Assembly (NCBI RefSeq): GCF_000174195.1
Contig: NZ_ACFY01000087.1
Span: 1 to 42,920, forward strand
Origin: Roseburia inulinivorans DSM 16841
Lineage (GTDB): Bacteria; Bacillota; Clostridia; Lachnospirales; Lachnospiraceae
DNA length: 42,920 bases
Direction of reading: 5' to 3'
Positions 1 to 8,221 of the stretch are shown piece after piece. Position numbers and translations under genes: made by a program. Each line of letters starts with the position of its first letter. Positions within the stretch are counted from its first letter, which is position 1. The notes beneath the pieces are model-generated. The model worked only from the letters and a program-made list of their open reading frames with translations. It was not told the DNA's origin and ran no database searches.

Positions 1-7
1 CTCAAAC

Positions 8-628
8 CTACTCACTATAAAACAACTGTTTTGGACTCTTTGGCTTCTCAGGATTTGTCATTTTAATCTTTCCAATTGCTACCAACGGCATAACATGTGT
101 CTGAATAGCATAAGTAACAGAAGATAGTCCCAGATATTCACATATTTCTTTTCTTGTACGTGGTGTTCTACAGAATACCAAAAGATTGTTTGCTTCTTCT
201 GGTTCTGGCTCCTCTTTACTGATATTTCCTGCCTTATAAAATGTCACTGTAAAACTGCCTCTCTCGTCTGCGAACTCCGGTTCTCTAAGATGAAACTTTT
301 CCATTTCTCTGCGAATTGTCGGTATTCCGGAATATCTATTTTCTGTAATACGTAATGTTTCTAATGCTAACGCCAATACAGGATTTCTCGTATCCGGCTG
401 CATTTTACCCAACTGGTCAACTTTTATTCTTCCGTATATACCTCCTGGATTTTTTATCTCCATTCTGTCTTCATACATGATAATTTGTATCGGCATACCC
501 TCTGTATGTATGCTATAATCGCGATGCACCAATGCGTTAACAATTGCCTCCCTGACTGCAGTAATAGGATAATCTGTCCGATCCTCGCGCACTCCAGTTT
601 CTGGATTAATAATTGTTTTATTCTTCAT
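8..628 (-). pseudogene. C-terminal half of AlbA_2/HATPase (RecG-like) protein, split by the element
   Basis: The 206 residues match the C-terminal half of the 'ATP-binding / RecG-like' family: a conserved REAIVNALVHRDYS block, a GHKL-type NPGGIYGR segment, then DTRNPVLA and ENRYSGIPTIRREM, followed by a short winged-helix-like tail. The AlbA_2 half that should precede it lies on the same strand at 8255-9070. Removing the element between them restores one frame across the junction (FVKR-N-MKNKT) and a protein of about 479 residues, close to the family length as I recall it. The ATG at 628 has no Shine-Dalgarno and is an internal methionine of the original gene. The fragment is probably not expressed as such. 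The family is often linked to regulation or defence, but the substrate is unknown. Confidence 0.85.
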
Positions 629-635
629 ATTAGGT

Positions 636-655
636 CAGTTTACAAGGAACTACAC
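636..655 (+). repeat. Left terminal inverted repeat of the element
   Basis: Reads CAGTTTACAAGG, A, ACTACAC. It pairs with the right copy at 8229-8248 with one mismatch in 20. The spacing to the TT core is 4 bases at both ends. Confidence 0.85.
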
Positions 656-768
656 GCAGACCGTGAAACGGGCTGCTGACAACAAACGGCGCTATGCTCC
701 CGGCTGGGTGCATAGCACCTGTTTGTTGCGGGGGTTTCCAAAGGGGGCAGCGCCCCATTTGGCACACG

Positions 769-799
769 ACTTTGCGGAGCAAAGTGTAGTGTGTTATAC
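769..799 (+). other. Putative oriT with nick site for the MobV relaxase
   Basis: A short inverted repeat ACTTTG-cggag-CAAAGT is followed at once by g and TAGTGTGTTATAC. From memory, the pMV158 origin for MobM/MobV has the same layout: an ACTTTAT/ATAAAGT repeat and then TAGTGTG/TTATAC with the nick after the G. By analogy the nick here would be between 793 and 794. The matching relaxase class (MobV) is encoded in the same element at 5450-6394. The site lies at the left end, away from the relaxase gene. The sequence match is seen directly; function is inferred. Confidence 0.75.
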
Positions 800-1378
800 G
801 CTCTGTCGGCGTTGCCCTGAAAATACCGTTGCCGCCGGGGAGGGCAAGGGCATTTGACGCGGCAGGAAAGCAGGGCTTTGTTTGGGGCTGGTAAGCCGGA
901 AACAAAGGGCTGATTTCAGCAGCAGACAGGGCGTATTATGAAAGCCCCCGTCCCTCGTCCTCCGCCCCCGGCCTATGGGACAAAAAGTCCCAAAGCTCTG
1001 GACACCGTGACCAGATGTGTGGCCACACTCCGGGAAAAGTAGCAGGACGGCAGGAAACCGTCAAGGCTGAAATGAATGGGCTGACGCCCGGCCTTGACCG
1101 TTCCCCGCCGCCCCGCTGGATGGGTGGACAAGGTGGCCAATCCCTAAAAGTGTTTGGCCGCACTCGTTCATTTTGGGGCCTTTCTTCTCCCAAAATTGAA
1201 ATGGGCGGGAAAGCCCTAAAATGGCTTTCCCGCCTTGATTACCCATTAGCAAAGACGGGCGAGACTGTCAACGGCGGCGCTGAAAGCGCCGTTCATCTTG
1301 ACCGTTGACTGGCTCGCCTGGCTTTGCTACTGCCCGTAAGAGATGGAAAAACAAGATGGAAAACAAGGTTAAAAATGG
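800..1378. other. Non-coding GC-rich left arm of the element
   Basis: I see no gene here; open frames on both strands have no family-like sequence or ribosome sites. It contains several hairpins, the strongest being GGCGGGAAAGCC (1204-1215) with GGCTTTCCCGCC (1223-1234), a perfect 12-bp stem with a 7-base loop. It could be a terminator for read-in transcription or part of the transfer region. Confidence 0.5.
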
Positions 1379-1408
1379 TTGACAAGTCTATCGGATGTGT
1401 GTTATACT
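1379..1408 (+). promoter_or_regulatory. Promoter of the Mef-like gene
   Basis: TTGACA (1379-1384), 18 bases, TATACT (1403-1408). It lies about 270 bases before the ATG at 1682, leaving a long leader. Confidence 0.7.
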
Positions 1409-1436
1409 GTGCGACAGTTTGAGATTGGAAGGAGGC

Positions 1437-1681
1437 TTACGTGTGTTAATTTGTGTACGCTAATAAGCAATAAAAAGTAGAAGTACCTTTCCACATGATG
1501 GTGGGCTTTTTTGCGTGCGTATGCAAAGGAACACGTAGGTTTGACACGAGCAGTCTTTGAACTGTATCGTGGTGTTTTTCGTGCTTTGTTGTTATGCAGG
1601 CGTCTGCCCTCTCTGTGGGACAACGCCTGCTTTTTATTGCAGAAACAAAGGAACAATGCAATAAAAAAGGAGGTTCGCATT
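1437..1681 (+). promoter_or_regulatory. Leader with terminator upstream of the Mef-like gene (possible attenuator)
   Basis: The transcribed leader has a GGAGG motif near 1430 followed by very short reading frames, a small hairpin CCAC/GTGG with a T-run near 1490-1512, and a strong intrinsic terminator at 1596-1636 (GCAGGCGT pairing with ACGCCTGC, then TTTTT). A terminator between promoter and start codon implies conditional read-through. Inducible mef and tet genes are known to use leader-peptide attenuation, so drug-induced antitermination is a reasonable inference. I could not identify one clear leader peptide. Confidence 0.6.
1596..1636 (+). terminator. Intrinsic terminator inside the mef-like leader
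   Basis: 8-bp stem GCAGGCGT (1596-1603) with ACGCCTGC (1623-1630), followed directly by T5. It lies 46 bases before the Mef-like start codon. Confidence 0.75.
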
Positions 1682-2903
1682 ATGACCCAAAACAACAATT
1701 CATGGAGAAAAACTTATTTTACACTTCTTGCCGGACAAGCAATATCCTTTATTAGCAGCGGTATTTTGCAAATGGCCATTATCTTTTATTTGGTTGCGAA
1801 AACTAATTCTGCAATCATATTGACGGCGGCAACACTGATTGGATTTTTGCCGCAAGCCTGTTTAGGCCCGTTTGCAGGTGCTTTTGTTGACCGGCACAGC
1901 CGTAAAAGCGTAATGATTGGTGCGGATTTGATAATTGCCGCCGCTGGCGGTATTCTGGCGCTGGTGGCGTTTTACATGGAATTGCCCGTATGGTCTATTA
2001 TGGTTGTCCTGTTAATCCGAAGTGCGGGAACTGCTTTTCATTCTCCAGCATTCAGCGCAGCAACACCTATGATTGTGCCAAAAGAGGAACTTACAAAATG
2101 CGCTGGTTACACGCAGACCATGCAAGCAGTAAGTGCGATTATCAGTCCAGCTGCCGCAGCGTTTTTATATGCTGTTTGGCCTCTTAATGCAATTATATTG
2201 TTAGATATTGTGGGTGCAATCCTTGCCTGTGTGACTGTTGCGATTTCGTCCATACCAACGCCTGAACTATGTCCAGAAACGAAAAGACAACAGTTTTTAC
2301 AGGATATGAAAGAGGGGTATGTGGTATTAAAGCAAAACAGGGGCCTCTTTGCTCTGCTCTGGATTGGTGTAATTTATATGTTCTTTTATATGCCAATCAG
2401 TACGCTTTTTCCTCTCATCTGTATGTCATACTTCAAAGGAACACCGGCCCATGCCTCTGCCGCTGAAATTGCTTTTGCGGTTGGTATGCTGCTTGGCGGA
2501 GTCATTCTGAGCATTTGGGGCGGTTTTAAGAAACGGCGGTACACCATCGGTCTTTCCGTTCTCCTGATGGGCGTTAGCAATATGCTCTCCGGGCTTTTTG
2601 CCGCCAGACGCATTTCTTGTCTTTGTTGTGTGCTGTACTGTTATGGGAATTTCCGCTCCATTTTACGGTGTGCAAAATGCGATTTTTCAAGAAACGGTCA
2701 AACCAGAATATCTGGGGAGAGTTTTTTCTCTACTGACAAGCGCCGCTTCCCTCGCCATGCCGTTTGGCCTTGTCATTTCCGGGCCTCTGGCGGAGCGGCT
2801 GGGAGTTGAGAAATGGTTTGTCATTTGCGGAATTGGCATTATCATCGTTGCGCTTGCCGTATTTTTACTACCCGGTTTGAGAGAGATTGACAATACGCAA
2901 TAA
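1682..2903 (+). pseudogene. Mef-like MFS (macrolide) efflux protein, frameshifted
   Basis: The sequence resembles the Mef(A) family of drug:proton antiporters throughout: GQAISFISSGILQMAIIFYL at the N-terminus, then VDRHSRKSVMIGADLIIAAA, VAFYMELPVW, GTAFHSPAF and LTKCAGYTQ. It is predicted to be a 12-helix inner-membrane protein of about 406 residues. The start ATG at 1682 follows AGGAGG (1670 region). After ...SNMLSGL the frame shifts by one base within T5 at 2595-2599; the next frame continues LPPDAFLVFVVCCTVMG to the natural end ...REIDNTQ. T4 would restore one uninterrupted protein. As written, the product loses roughly the last quarter. Substrate is inferred from family only. It sits next to an Xre gene facing it. 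Confidence 0.8.
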
Positions 2904-2931
2904 TCAACTGCACCTTTTTCTATTACTAAAC

Positions 2932-2983
2932 AAAATGCCTGGATGGTGGTTCTGAAAAACCAGAACCGCCGTTCAGGCATTTT
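2932..2983. terminator. Bidirectional terminator between mef-like gene and Xre gene
   Basis: Outer stem AAAATGCCTG (2932-2941) with CAGGCATTTT (2974-2983), inner stem GGTTCTG/CAGAACC. A- and T-runs flank both sides. It serves the two convergent genes; the Xre stop codon lies at its edge. Confidence 0.8.
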
Positions 2984-3790
2984 TTATCTTCGTCCTCTCT
3001 GCGGTTTTGGATTCTTCAGCAAGTCGGATTTTTCCGCAATCTTTTTCAGCCACTTCCGTTCTTCTACTGACAGCTTCCTAAAATTCAGCTTGAGCCGTTT
3101 GCAGATAAACGCCAAGTACGCTTGTTCCGTGTCGCTGTCCTGGCTGACGATTTCACCAGCAGTTTCCAGCATTTCTTTTAGCGGGTTATCCTCTGGGACG
3201 CTGAAAAAATCGTCCTTGTGTGTTTCCCGCAGAGCAAGGGCAATCCCGTTTATGTCCCGTTGTATCACATAGCGGCAAAACTCGTCCTCATCAATATGGG
3301 CGGTGATAAGCTGTCTTAACTGCGTATCACTCATGCCAGGATTATGCTTTTTTATAACAGTTGCGCTCATCGTGTCCACTATGGCGTTTGCACCCTGCGC
3401 CTGTTTCAGTGCCGTTCCGTTCACATAGATTTCAAGGTCAGCCATCAGCCGGGGGAAATCCGGGTGCGCCGCCAGCTCACACAGCAGGGTATTGTCTATC
3501 CTCCCGCTTTTCAGCAGGTCAATCATTTCATCACTCAAACGCAGGTCTGCAAGATCGGCGTTTGGGTGATTTTTCATTTCAGACAGCCCCAGCAGATAAT
3601 CAGCGGTCACACCGTAAAACTTCGCCAGCCGGATAAGGGCATAGTGGCTGATGTCCTTGAAGTCTTCCGTTTCGTAACTGCCCAGCGCAGACTTGGAAAG
3701 CCCGGTCTGCTCCGCAAGCTGCCCCAGCGTCAAGCCACGCTCCACACGTAGGTCTTTTAATCGCTCTTGTATGGATAAAGACATATTCAC
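2984..3790 (-). CDS. Xre-family transcriptional regulator of the element
   Basis: 268 residues. Residues about 6-70 form a Cro/CI-type helix-turn-helix (LRVERGLTLGQLAEQTGLSK followed by SALGSYE and a YGVTADYLLG end), the usual start of integrative-element regulators. The remaining 200 residues are a helical domain I cannot name, ending in a basic tail (KNPKPQRGRR). The start is preceded by GGAGG. It is convergent with the Mef-like gene and lies downstream of a small gene on the same strand. A 14-bp perfect inverted repeat just upstream (3818-3854) may be its operator. Role in controlling element excision or transfer is inferred. Confidence 0.75.
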   Translation of the reverse strand: MNMSLSIQERLKDLRVERGLTLGQLAEQTGLSKSALGSYETEDFKDISHYALIRLAKFYGVTADYLLGLSEMKNHPNADLADLRLSDEMIDLLKSGRIDNTLLCELAAHPDFPRLMADLEIYVNGTALKQAQGANAIVDTMSATVIKKHNPGMSDTQLRQLITAHIDEDEFCRYVIQRDINGIALALRETHKDDFFSVPEDNPLKEMLETAGEIVSQDSDTEQAYLAFICKRLKLNFRKLSVEERKWLKKIAEKSDLLKNPKPQRGRR

Positions 3791-3817
3791 CCTCCTTGCT
3801 AGCTCAACGAAAGAGAA

Positions 3818-3854
3818 GCCGTTATGCTATGTACTATGCTCATAGCATAACGGC
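3818..3854. promoter_or_regulatory. Perfect 14-bp inverted repeat upstream of the Xre gene
   Basis: GCCGTTATGCTATG (3818-3831), 9-base spacer, CATAGCATAACGGC (3841-3854). Placed between the 3863-4126 gene and the Xre start. Either an operator or a terminator stem for the upstream gene; no good T-run follows on the minus strand, which favours the operator. Confidence 0.6.
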
Positions 3855-3862
3855 ATAGGCAT

Positions 3863-4126
3863 TTACAGTTTTATTTTACCATTTGCTACATCTTCACGAA
3901 ATTTATCAACAAGCTTCGCTGTCAGCTTGGATTTACCGTAGTGTTCAAGTACAAAAGTACGATAACTTTTTCCATCTACAAGCACATCACTTTTTCTGGT
4001 CAACAACCAATTTCCGTTACCTCCTCCCTGTTCTCTAATATTCCAGTCTTTCCCATATCTTTTATAGATTTCATCTTTTTTACCTTGAACAGACATTGAT
4101 TCGCTTGGAATATAAACAATTTGCAT
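3863..4126 (-). CDS. Small protein of unknown function
   Basis: 87 residues, mixed charge, no signal peptide or membrane segment. I do not recognise the family. A Shine-Dalgarno-like AGGAGC lies before the ATG. It is on the same strand as the downstream Xre gene, with a large inverted repeat between them. Its base composition is more AT-rich than the flanking element genes, so it may have joined the element separately. Confidence 0.55.
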   Translation of the reverse strand: MQIVYIPSESMSVQGKKDEIYKRYGKDWNIREQGGGNGNWLLTRKSDVLVDGKSYRTFVLEHYGKSKLTAKLVDKFREDVANGKIKL

Positions 4127-4354
4127 AATAGCTCCTCCTTTATTTTGTGCAAGAAGACCAGAAACCTGAATTTGTCTTTTATCTTTTTTTGATTATATCA
4201 CAAATCCGAGAGCGTGGAAATAGGGAGTTTTTCAGGCTGATTTCCTACCTCTTGGATATACGGCACAGGCGGTCAAAAAGGTGTAGACTTGGGATAGTTC
4301 ATCGATGGACAAGCACCTTGGAAACAGAACACGCCAAAGAAAACGGAGGGACGC

Positions 4355-4768
4355 ATGAGCAAAAGACCCTATCAACACCTGCCGCCGCTGGAACACAGGC
4401 CGGACGGCTCCCCCTACCGCATAACCCCGCCCCAGAAGAGACGAGCCAGCGGCCTGATACGCCGGGAGTGCTGCAACTGCGAGGACGGAAACTGCCTTGC
4501 GCTGGACGATGGCGACACCTGCGCCTGTCCGCAGATGATTTCGTTCTCCGTCTGCTGCAAGTGGTTCCGCTGGGCGGTCTTGCCGCTGGACAGGACGCTG
4601 GAAGCGGAGATTTACCGGGACAGGGACTTGAAACGCTGTGCGGAGTGCGGCGGTGTGTTCGTCCCGAAGTCCAACCGGGGCAAATACTGCCCGGACTGCG
4701 CCGCCAGAGTTCACAGGCGGCAGAAAACAGAAAGTGAACGGAAAAGGAGGTCTGCTGTGGACAGTTAA
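4355..4768 (+). CDS. Cysteine-rich VLP domain protein
   Basis: 137 residues with many cysteines in two blocks: RECCNCEDGNC...CAC...CCKW and later CAECGG...CPDCAARVH. The first block ends in the AVLPLD motif that names the Cys_rich_VLP family; the second is a classic CxxC...CxxC zinc ribbon. Such proteins are common next to relaxase and RepA_N genes on Firmicutes mobilizable elements, but their role is not established. GGAGG precedes the ATG. Nucleic-acid binding through zinc is inferred. Confidence 0.75.
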   Translation: MSKRPYQHLPPLEHRPDGSPYRITPPQKRRASGLIRRECCNCEDGNCLALDDGDTCACPQMISFSVCCKWFRWAVLPLDRTLEAEIYRDRDLKRCAECGGVFVPKSNRGKYCPDCAARVHRRQKTESERKRRSAVDS

Positions 4769-4778
4769 GAGCGGGAAA

Positions 4779-4846
4779 AGCCTTGATTTGCAAGGCTCCG
4801 CAAGCCCTCAACCGGGGCGGCTGGTATCATTTATCATTCGCCCCGG
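4779..4846 (+). other. Hairpins between Cys-rich VLP gene and repA-like gene
   Basis: AGCCTTG/CAAGGCT (4779-4785, 4791-4797) and CCGGGGC/GCCCCGG (4812-4818, 4840-4846). The second is followed by A-rich rather than T-rich sequence, so it is not a convincing terminator on the plus strand. Confidence 0.4.
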
Positions 4847-4880
4847 AAAAACGGGCCTCTAACCGTCCACAAAACACGCT

Positions 4881-5276
4881 ATGACAAACACGATTTATAT
4901 TCACCAGCCGGAAAAGGCGTTCAGTTTCACCCGGCTCCCCAATTTCCTTTTTGAAGCACCCACATTCCAGCCCTTGAGCAACGAAGCGAAGGTGCTGTAT
5001 GCCTTTGTCCTGCGCCGGGCGGAGTTGTCCCGGAAGAACGGCTGGGCGGACGAGTACGGGCGGGTCTACCTGTACTACCCCATCTGCGAGGTGGTCGCTT
5101 TGCTCCGCTGCGGGCGGCAGAAAGCGGTCAACACCCTGCGGGAGTTGCAGTATGCGGGGCTGGTGGAAATCCAGAAACAGGGCTGTGGAAAACCCAACCG
5201 CATTTACCCGAAATCCTATGAAGCGGTTCCAAACACCGACTTCAAGAAATCCGGTTATGGTACGCCGGAGGGCTGA
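4881..5276 (+). CDS. Replication initiator protein A N-terminal (RepA_N) domain protein
   Basis: 131 residues. FSFTRLPNFLFEAPTFQPLS, then NEAKVLYAFVLRRAELS and the ICEVVALLRCGRQKAVNTLREL winged-helix segment are typical of RepA_N proteins. These start plasmid replication or are carried by integrative elements. The protein stops soon after GYGTPEG. The +1 frame continues with plausible family-like sequence (VRKS, KYGNLT), so a frameshift or a natural short form are both possible. No clear ribosome site precedes the ATG. Whether it still drives replication of the excised circle is unknown. Confidence 0.7.
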   Translation: MTNTIYIHQPEKAFSFTRLPNFLFEAPTFQPLSNEAKVLYAFVLRRAELSRKNGWADEYGRVYLYYPICEVVALLRCGRQKAVNTLRELQYAGLVEIQKQGCGKPNRIYPKSYEAVPNTDFKKSGYGTPEG

Positions 5277-5371
5277 AAACCGTACTTGGCGAGTACGAAA
5301 ATCAATCCTCTTGAAGTACGGAAATCTGACGGTATATAGAAATACAGAGATTAAAACCATCTATTTACATT

Positions 5372-5435
5372 CATTCCATTCCAATCCTATCAGAGATATT
5401 TTCGGCGGGAAAACCCGCCGGAAAGGAATGGAATG
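5372..5435 (+). repeat. Nested inverted repeats just before the relaxase gene
   Basis: Outer arms CATTCCATTCC (5372-5382) and GGAATGGAATG (5425-5435) are perfect over 11 bp. Inside them CGGCGGG (5403-5409) pairs with CCCGCCG (5414-5420). The outer arm ends 14 bases before the MobV start and overlaps its ribosome-site region. It could hide the Shine-Dalgarno or act as a binding site for the relaxase. Confidence 0.6.
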
Positions 5436-5449
5436 GGGAAAGGAGTTCA

Positions 5450-6394
5450 ATGGCACAACACGCAATTTTGCGATTTGAGAAGCACAAGGGCCACCCGGCG
5501 GGGCCGCTGGAAGCCCACCATGAACGGAAAAAGGAGCAGTACGCCAGCAACCCGGACATTGACACCAGCCGGAGCAAGTACAATTTCCACATCGTCAAGC
5601 CGGATGGCCGCTACTACCATTTCATTCAGAGCCGCATCGAGCAGGCCAGATGCCGCACCCGCAAGGACAGCACTCGGTTTGTGGACACGCTGATTACCGC
5701 CAGCCCGGAGTTTTTCAAGGGCAAGTCCCCAAAGGAGATAGCGGCCTACTTCCAGAGGGCGGCGGACTTCCTCATTGACCGGGTGGGCCGGGAGAACATC
5801 GTTTCGGCTATGGTACACATGGATGAAAAAACGCCCCATCTGCACTTGGTCTTTGTGCCGCTGACAAAGGACAACCGCCTGTGCGCCAAAGAAATTATCG
5901 GCAACCGGGCCAATCTGACGAAGTGGCAGGACGATTTTCACGCCTGTATGGTGGAGCAGTACCCCGACCTGGAGCGTGGGGAAAGCGCCAGCAAGACGGG
6001 CCGGAAGCATATCCCCACCCGGCTGTTCAAACAGGCGGTCAACCTCTCCAAACAGGCGAGGGCCATTGAAGCGGTTCTCTCCGGCATTACCCCGCTGAAC
6101 GCCGGAAAGAAGAAAGAGGAAGCCCTCTCCATGCTGAAAAAGTGGTTTCCGCAGATGGAGAACTTCTCCGGGCAACTGAAAAAATACAAGGTCACAATCA
6201 ATGACTTGTTAGCGGAAAATGAAAAGCTGGAAGTCAGGGCAAAGGCCAGCGAAAAAGGCAAGATGAATGACACGATGGAACGGGCGAAGTTAAAAAGCGA
6301 ACTGGACGATATGCGGCGGCTGGTTGACCGTATCCCGCCGGAGATTTTAGCGGAACTGAAACGGCAACAGCGGCAGCATGGAAAGGAAAGGTGA
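5450..6394 (+). CDS. mobV: MobV-family relaxase
   Basis: 314 residues. The relaxase nicks oriT and pilots the strand during mobilization. The diagnostic metal motif HMDEKTPHLH is at residues 123-132. An N-terminal NFHIVKPDGRYYHFIQSRI segment and a C-terminal coiled-coil (about residues 205-280) are also typical of the Pre/Mob family. AAAGGAG precedes the ATG. The tail overlaps the next small gene by 17 bases, suggesting coupling. The cognate oriT is probably at 769-799, at the far left of the element. The length is shorter than plasmid Pre proteins (about 400-500 residues) but usual for element-borne versions. Confidence 0.9.
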   Translation: MAQHAILRFEKHKGHPAGPLEAHHERKKEQYASNPDIDTSRSKYNFHIVKPDGRYYHFIQSRIEQARCRTRKDSTRFVDTLITASPEFFKGKSPKEIAAYFQRAADFLIDRVGRENIVSAMVHMDEKTPHLHLVFVPLTKDNRLCAKEIIGNRANLTKWQDDFHACMVEQYPDLERGESASKTGRKHIPTRLFKQAVNLSKQARAIEAVLSGITPLNAGKKKEEALSMLKKWFPQMENFSGQLKKYKVTINDLLAENEKLEVRAKASEKGKMNDTMERAKLKSELDDMRRLVDRIPPEILAELKRQQRQHGKER

Positions 6395-6590
6395 TCTTAT
6401 AAGTAATATCAGATACAAAAAGGAAATCGAAATCGTGACTTTTCAGGGAAAGGAAATCACACTGGAAAATCTCTCCCCGGTGTTCACGCCGGAACAGGAA
6501 GCAGCCAAACGCCGGGAACTGGAACAGCAGCTTTATGAGGTGTTCCGCAAGTACGCCGACAAGCGGGAGAGTGAGGAAGCCGGGACATAA
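6378..6590 (+). CDS. Small protein following the relaxase
   Basis: 70 residues, overlapping the end of the relaxase gene. The C-terminal half is a charged helix (EQEAAKRRELEQQLYEVFRK). I do not recognise a named domain. Position and overlap suggest translation coupled to the relaxase and a role in the same process, but this is inference. Confidence 0.55.
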   Translation: MERKGDLISNIRYKKEIEIVTFQGKEITLENLSPVFTPEQEAAKRRELEQQLYEVFRKYADKRESEEAGT

Positions 6591-6608
6591 GGTTTTCCAA
6601 ACCCATCA

Positions 6609-6652
6609 TTGATTTGCGGGGCTGCTGGCGGTATAATAGAACTGTCAGCAGC
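6609..6652 (+). promoter_or_regulatory. Promoter of the serine recombinase with flanking inverted repeat
   Basis: TTGATT (6609-6614), 17 bases, TATAAT (6632-6637). GCTGCTG (6621-6627) and CAGCAGC (6646-6652) flank the -10, so the same DNA could bind a repressor or fold into a hairpin. The recombinase start follows at 6685 with AAAAGGAG. Confidence 0.65.
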
Positions 6653-6684
6653 TCCGTTTCTTTTTTAAGAAAAGGAGCGACAAT

Positions 6685-8195
6685 ATGAACAATCGGATAG
6701 ACGCAATCTATGCAAGACAATCGGTAGACAAAAAGGACAGCATTTCCATTGAAAGCCAGATTGAATTTTGCAAATACGAGTTGAAAGGCGGTAACTGCAA
6801 GGAATACACAGACAAAGGGTACAGCGGCAAGAACACAGACCGTCCGAAGTTTCAAGAACTGGTGCGGGACATCAAGCGGGGCTTGATTGCAAAGGTCGTG
6901 GTTTACAAGCTCGACCGTATCAGCCGTTCCATTCTGGACTTTGCCAACATGATGGAGCTGTTCCAGCAGTACAATGTGGAGTTTGTGTCCTCTACGGAAA
7001 AGTTTGATACCTCCACGCCGATGGGACGGGCCATGCTGAATATCTGTATCGTGTTCGCCCAGCTTGAACGGGAAACGATACAGAAGCGGGTAACGGACGC
7101 TTACTACTCCCGCAGTCAGCGGGGCTTTAAGATGGGCGGGAAAGCCCCTTACGGCTTCCATACGGAGCCTATCAAGATGGACGGTATCAACACAAAGAAG
7201 CTGGTGGTAAACCCGGAGGAAGCGGCCAATATCCGGCTGATGTTTGAGATGTACGCCCAGCCCACAACTTCCTACGGGGACATTACCCGGTACTTTGCCG
7301 AACAGGGGATTTTGTTCCATGGCAAAGAGCTGATACGCCCCACGCTGGCGCAGATGTTACGCAATCCTGTCTATGTGCAGGCAGACCTTGATGTGTACGA
7401 ATTTTTCAAAAGTCAAGGTACAGTCATTGTCAATGACGTTGCCGATTTTACGGGCATGAACGGCTGCTATCTGTATCAAGGGCGAGATGTAAAGGCCAGC
7501 AAGAAAAACGACTTAAAAGACCAAATGCTGGTACTGGCTCCCCATGAGGGTATCGTCCCCTCCGACACCTGGCTGACCTGCCGCAAGAAGCTGATGAACA
7601 ACATGAAAATCCAGTCTGCCCGGAAAGCCACCCACACATGGCTGGCAGGAAAAATCAAGTGCGGGAATTGCGGGTATGCTCTTATGAGTATCTACAATCC
7701 CTCCGGCAAACAGTATCTCCGCTGCACGAAACGGCTGGACAATAAAAGCTGTCCTGGCTGTGGGAAAATCATCACTTCGGAACTGGAAGCGGTTGTTTAT
7801 CAGCAGATGGTAAAGAAGCTGGCAAGCTACAAGACGCTGACAGGAAAAAGAAAGCGGCAAAGGCAAACCCGAAAATCACCGCCCTGCAAGTGGAACTTGC
7901 CCATGTAGACAGCGAGATTGAAAAGCTGGTGGACAGTCTGACGGGGGCAAACAATGTCCTGTTCTCCTATGTGAATGTGAAGATAGCGGAACTGGACGGG
8001 CGCAAGCAGGAACTTCTGGCAAGGATAGCGGAGTTGACTGTGGAGGCCATCAGCCCGGAACAGGTCAGCCAGATTTCCGGCTACCTCGATACCTGGGAGA
8101 ATGTATCTTTTGATGACAAGCGGCGTGTGGTGGATTTGATGATCACCACCATAGCCGCCACAAGCGACAGCTTGAACATCACATGGAAAATCTGA
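6685..8195 (+). pseudogene. Large serine recombinase of the element, frameshifted
   Basis: The N-terminal resolvase domain has the nucleophile in ARQS (S13) and the motifs KLDRISRS and NICIVFAQLERE. A recombinase domain follows (GGKAPYG to about residue 290). Then comes a zinc ribbon (KCGNCGYALMS ... LRCTKR ... CPGC) and a coiled coil. At A5 (7845-7849) the frame shifts; A6 would join ...YKTLTGK to KKAAKANPKITALQ and carry on to DSLNITWKI at 8195. The element's right end is only 57 bases beyond. The shift removes the C-terminal coiled coil and beyond, which in this family controls integration versus excision. The truncated enzyme may be inactive or misregulated. Confidence 0.85.
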
Positions 8196-8221
8196 CTGGC
8201 GGCACCCCTCCCGTCAGATAC

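Noticed and set aside
1396..1408. Second TGTGTGTTATAC resembling the oriT nick site
   Set aside because: It lacks the TAG before GTGTG and the adjacent inverted repeat, and it is explained by the -10 of the Mef-like promoter.
4232..4714. Long minus-strand frame in the GC-rich element
   Set aside because: It is a shadow of the Cys-rich VLP gene: no ribosome site, no family motif. The same applies to minus-strand frames within 5447-6175 and 6484-7320, opposite the relaxase and recombinase.
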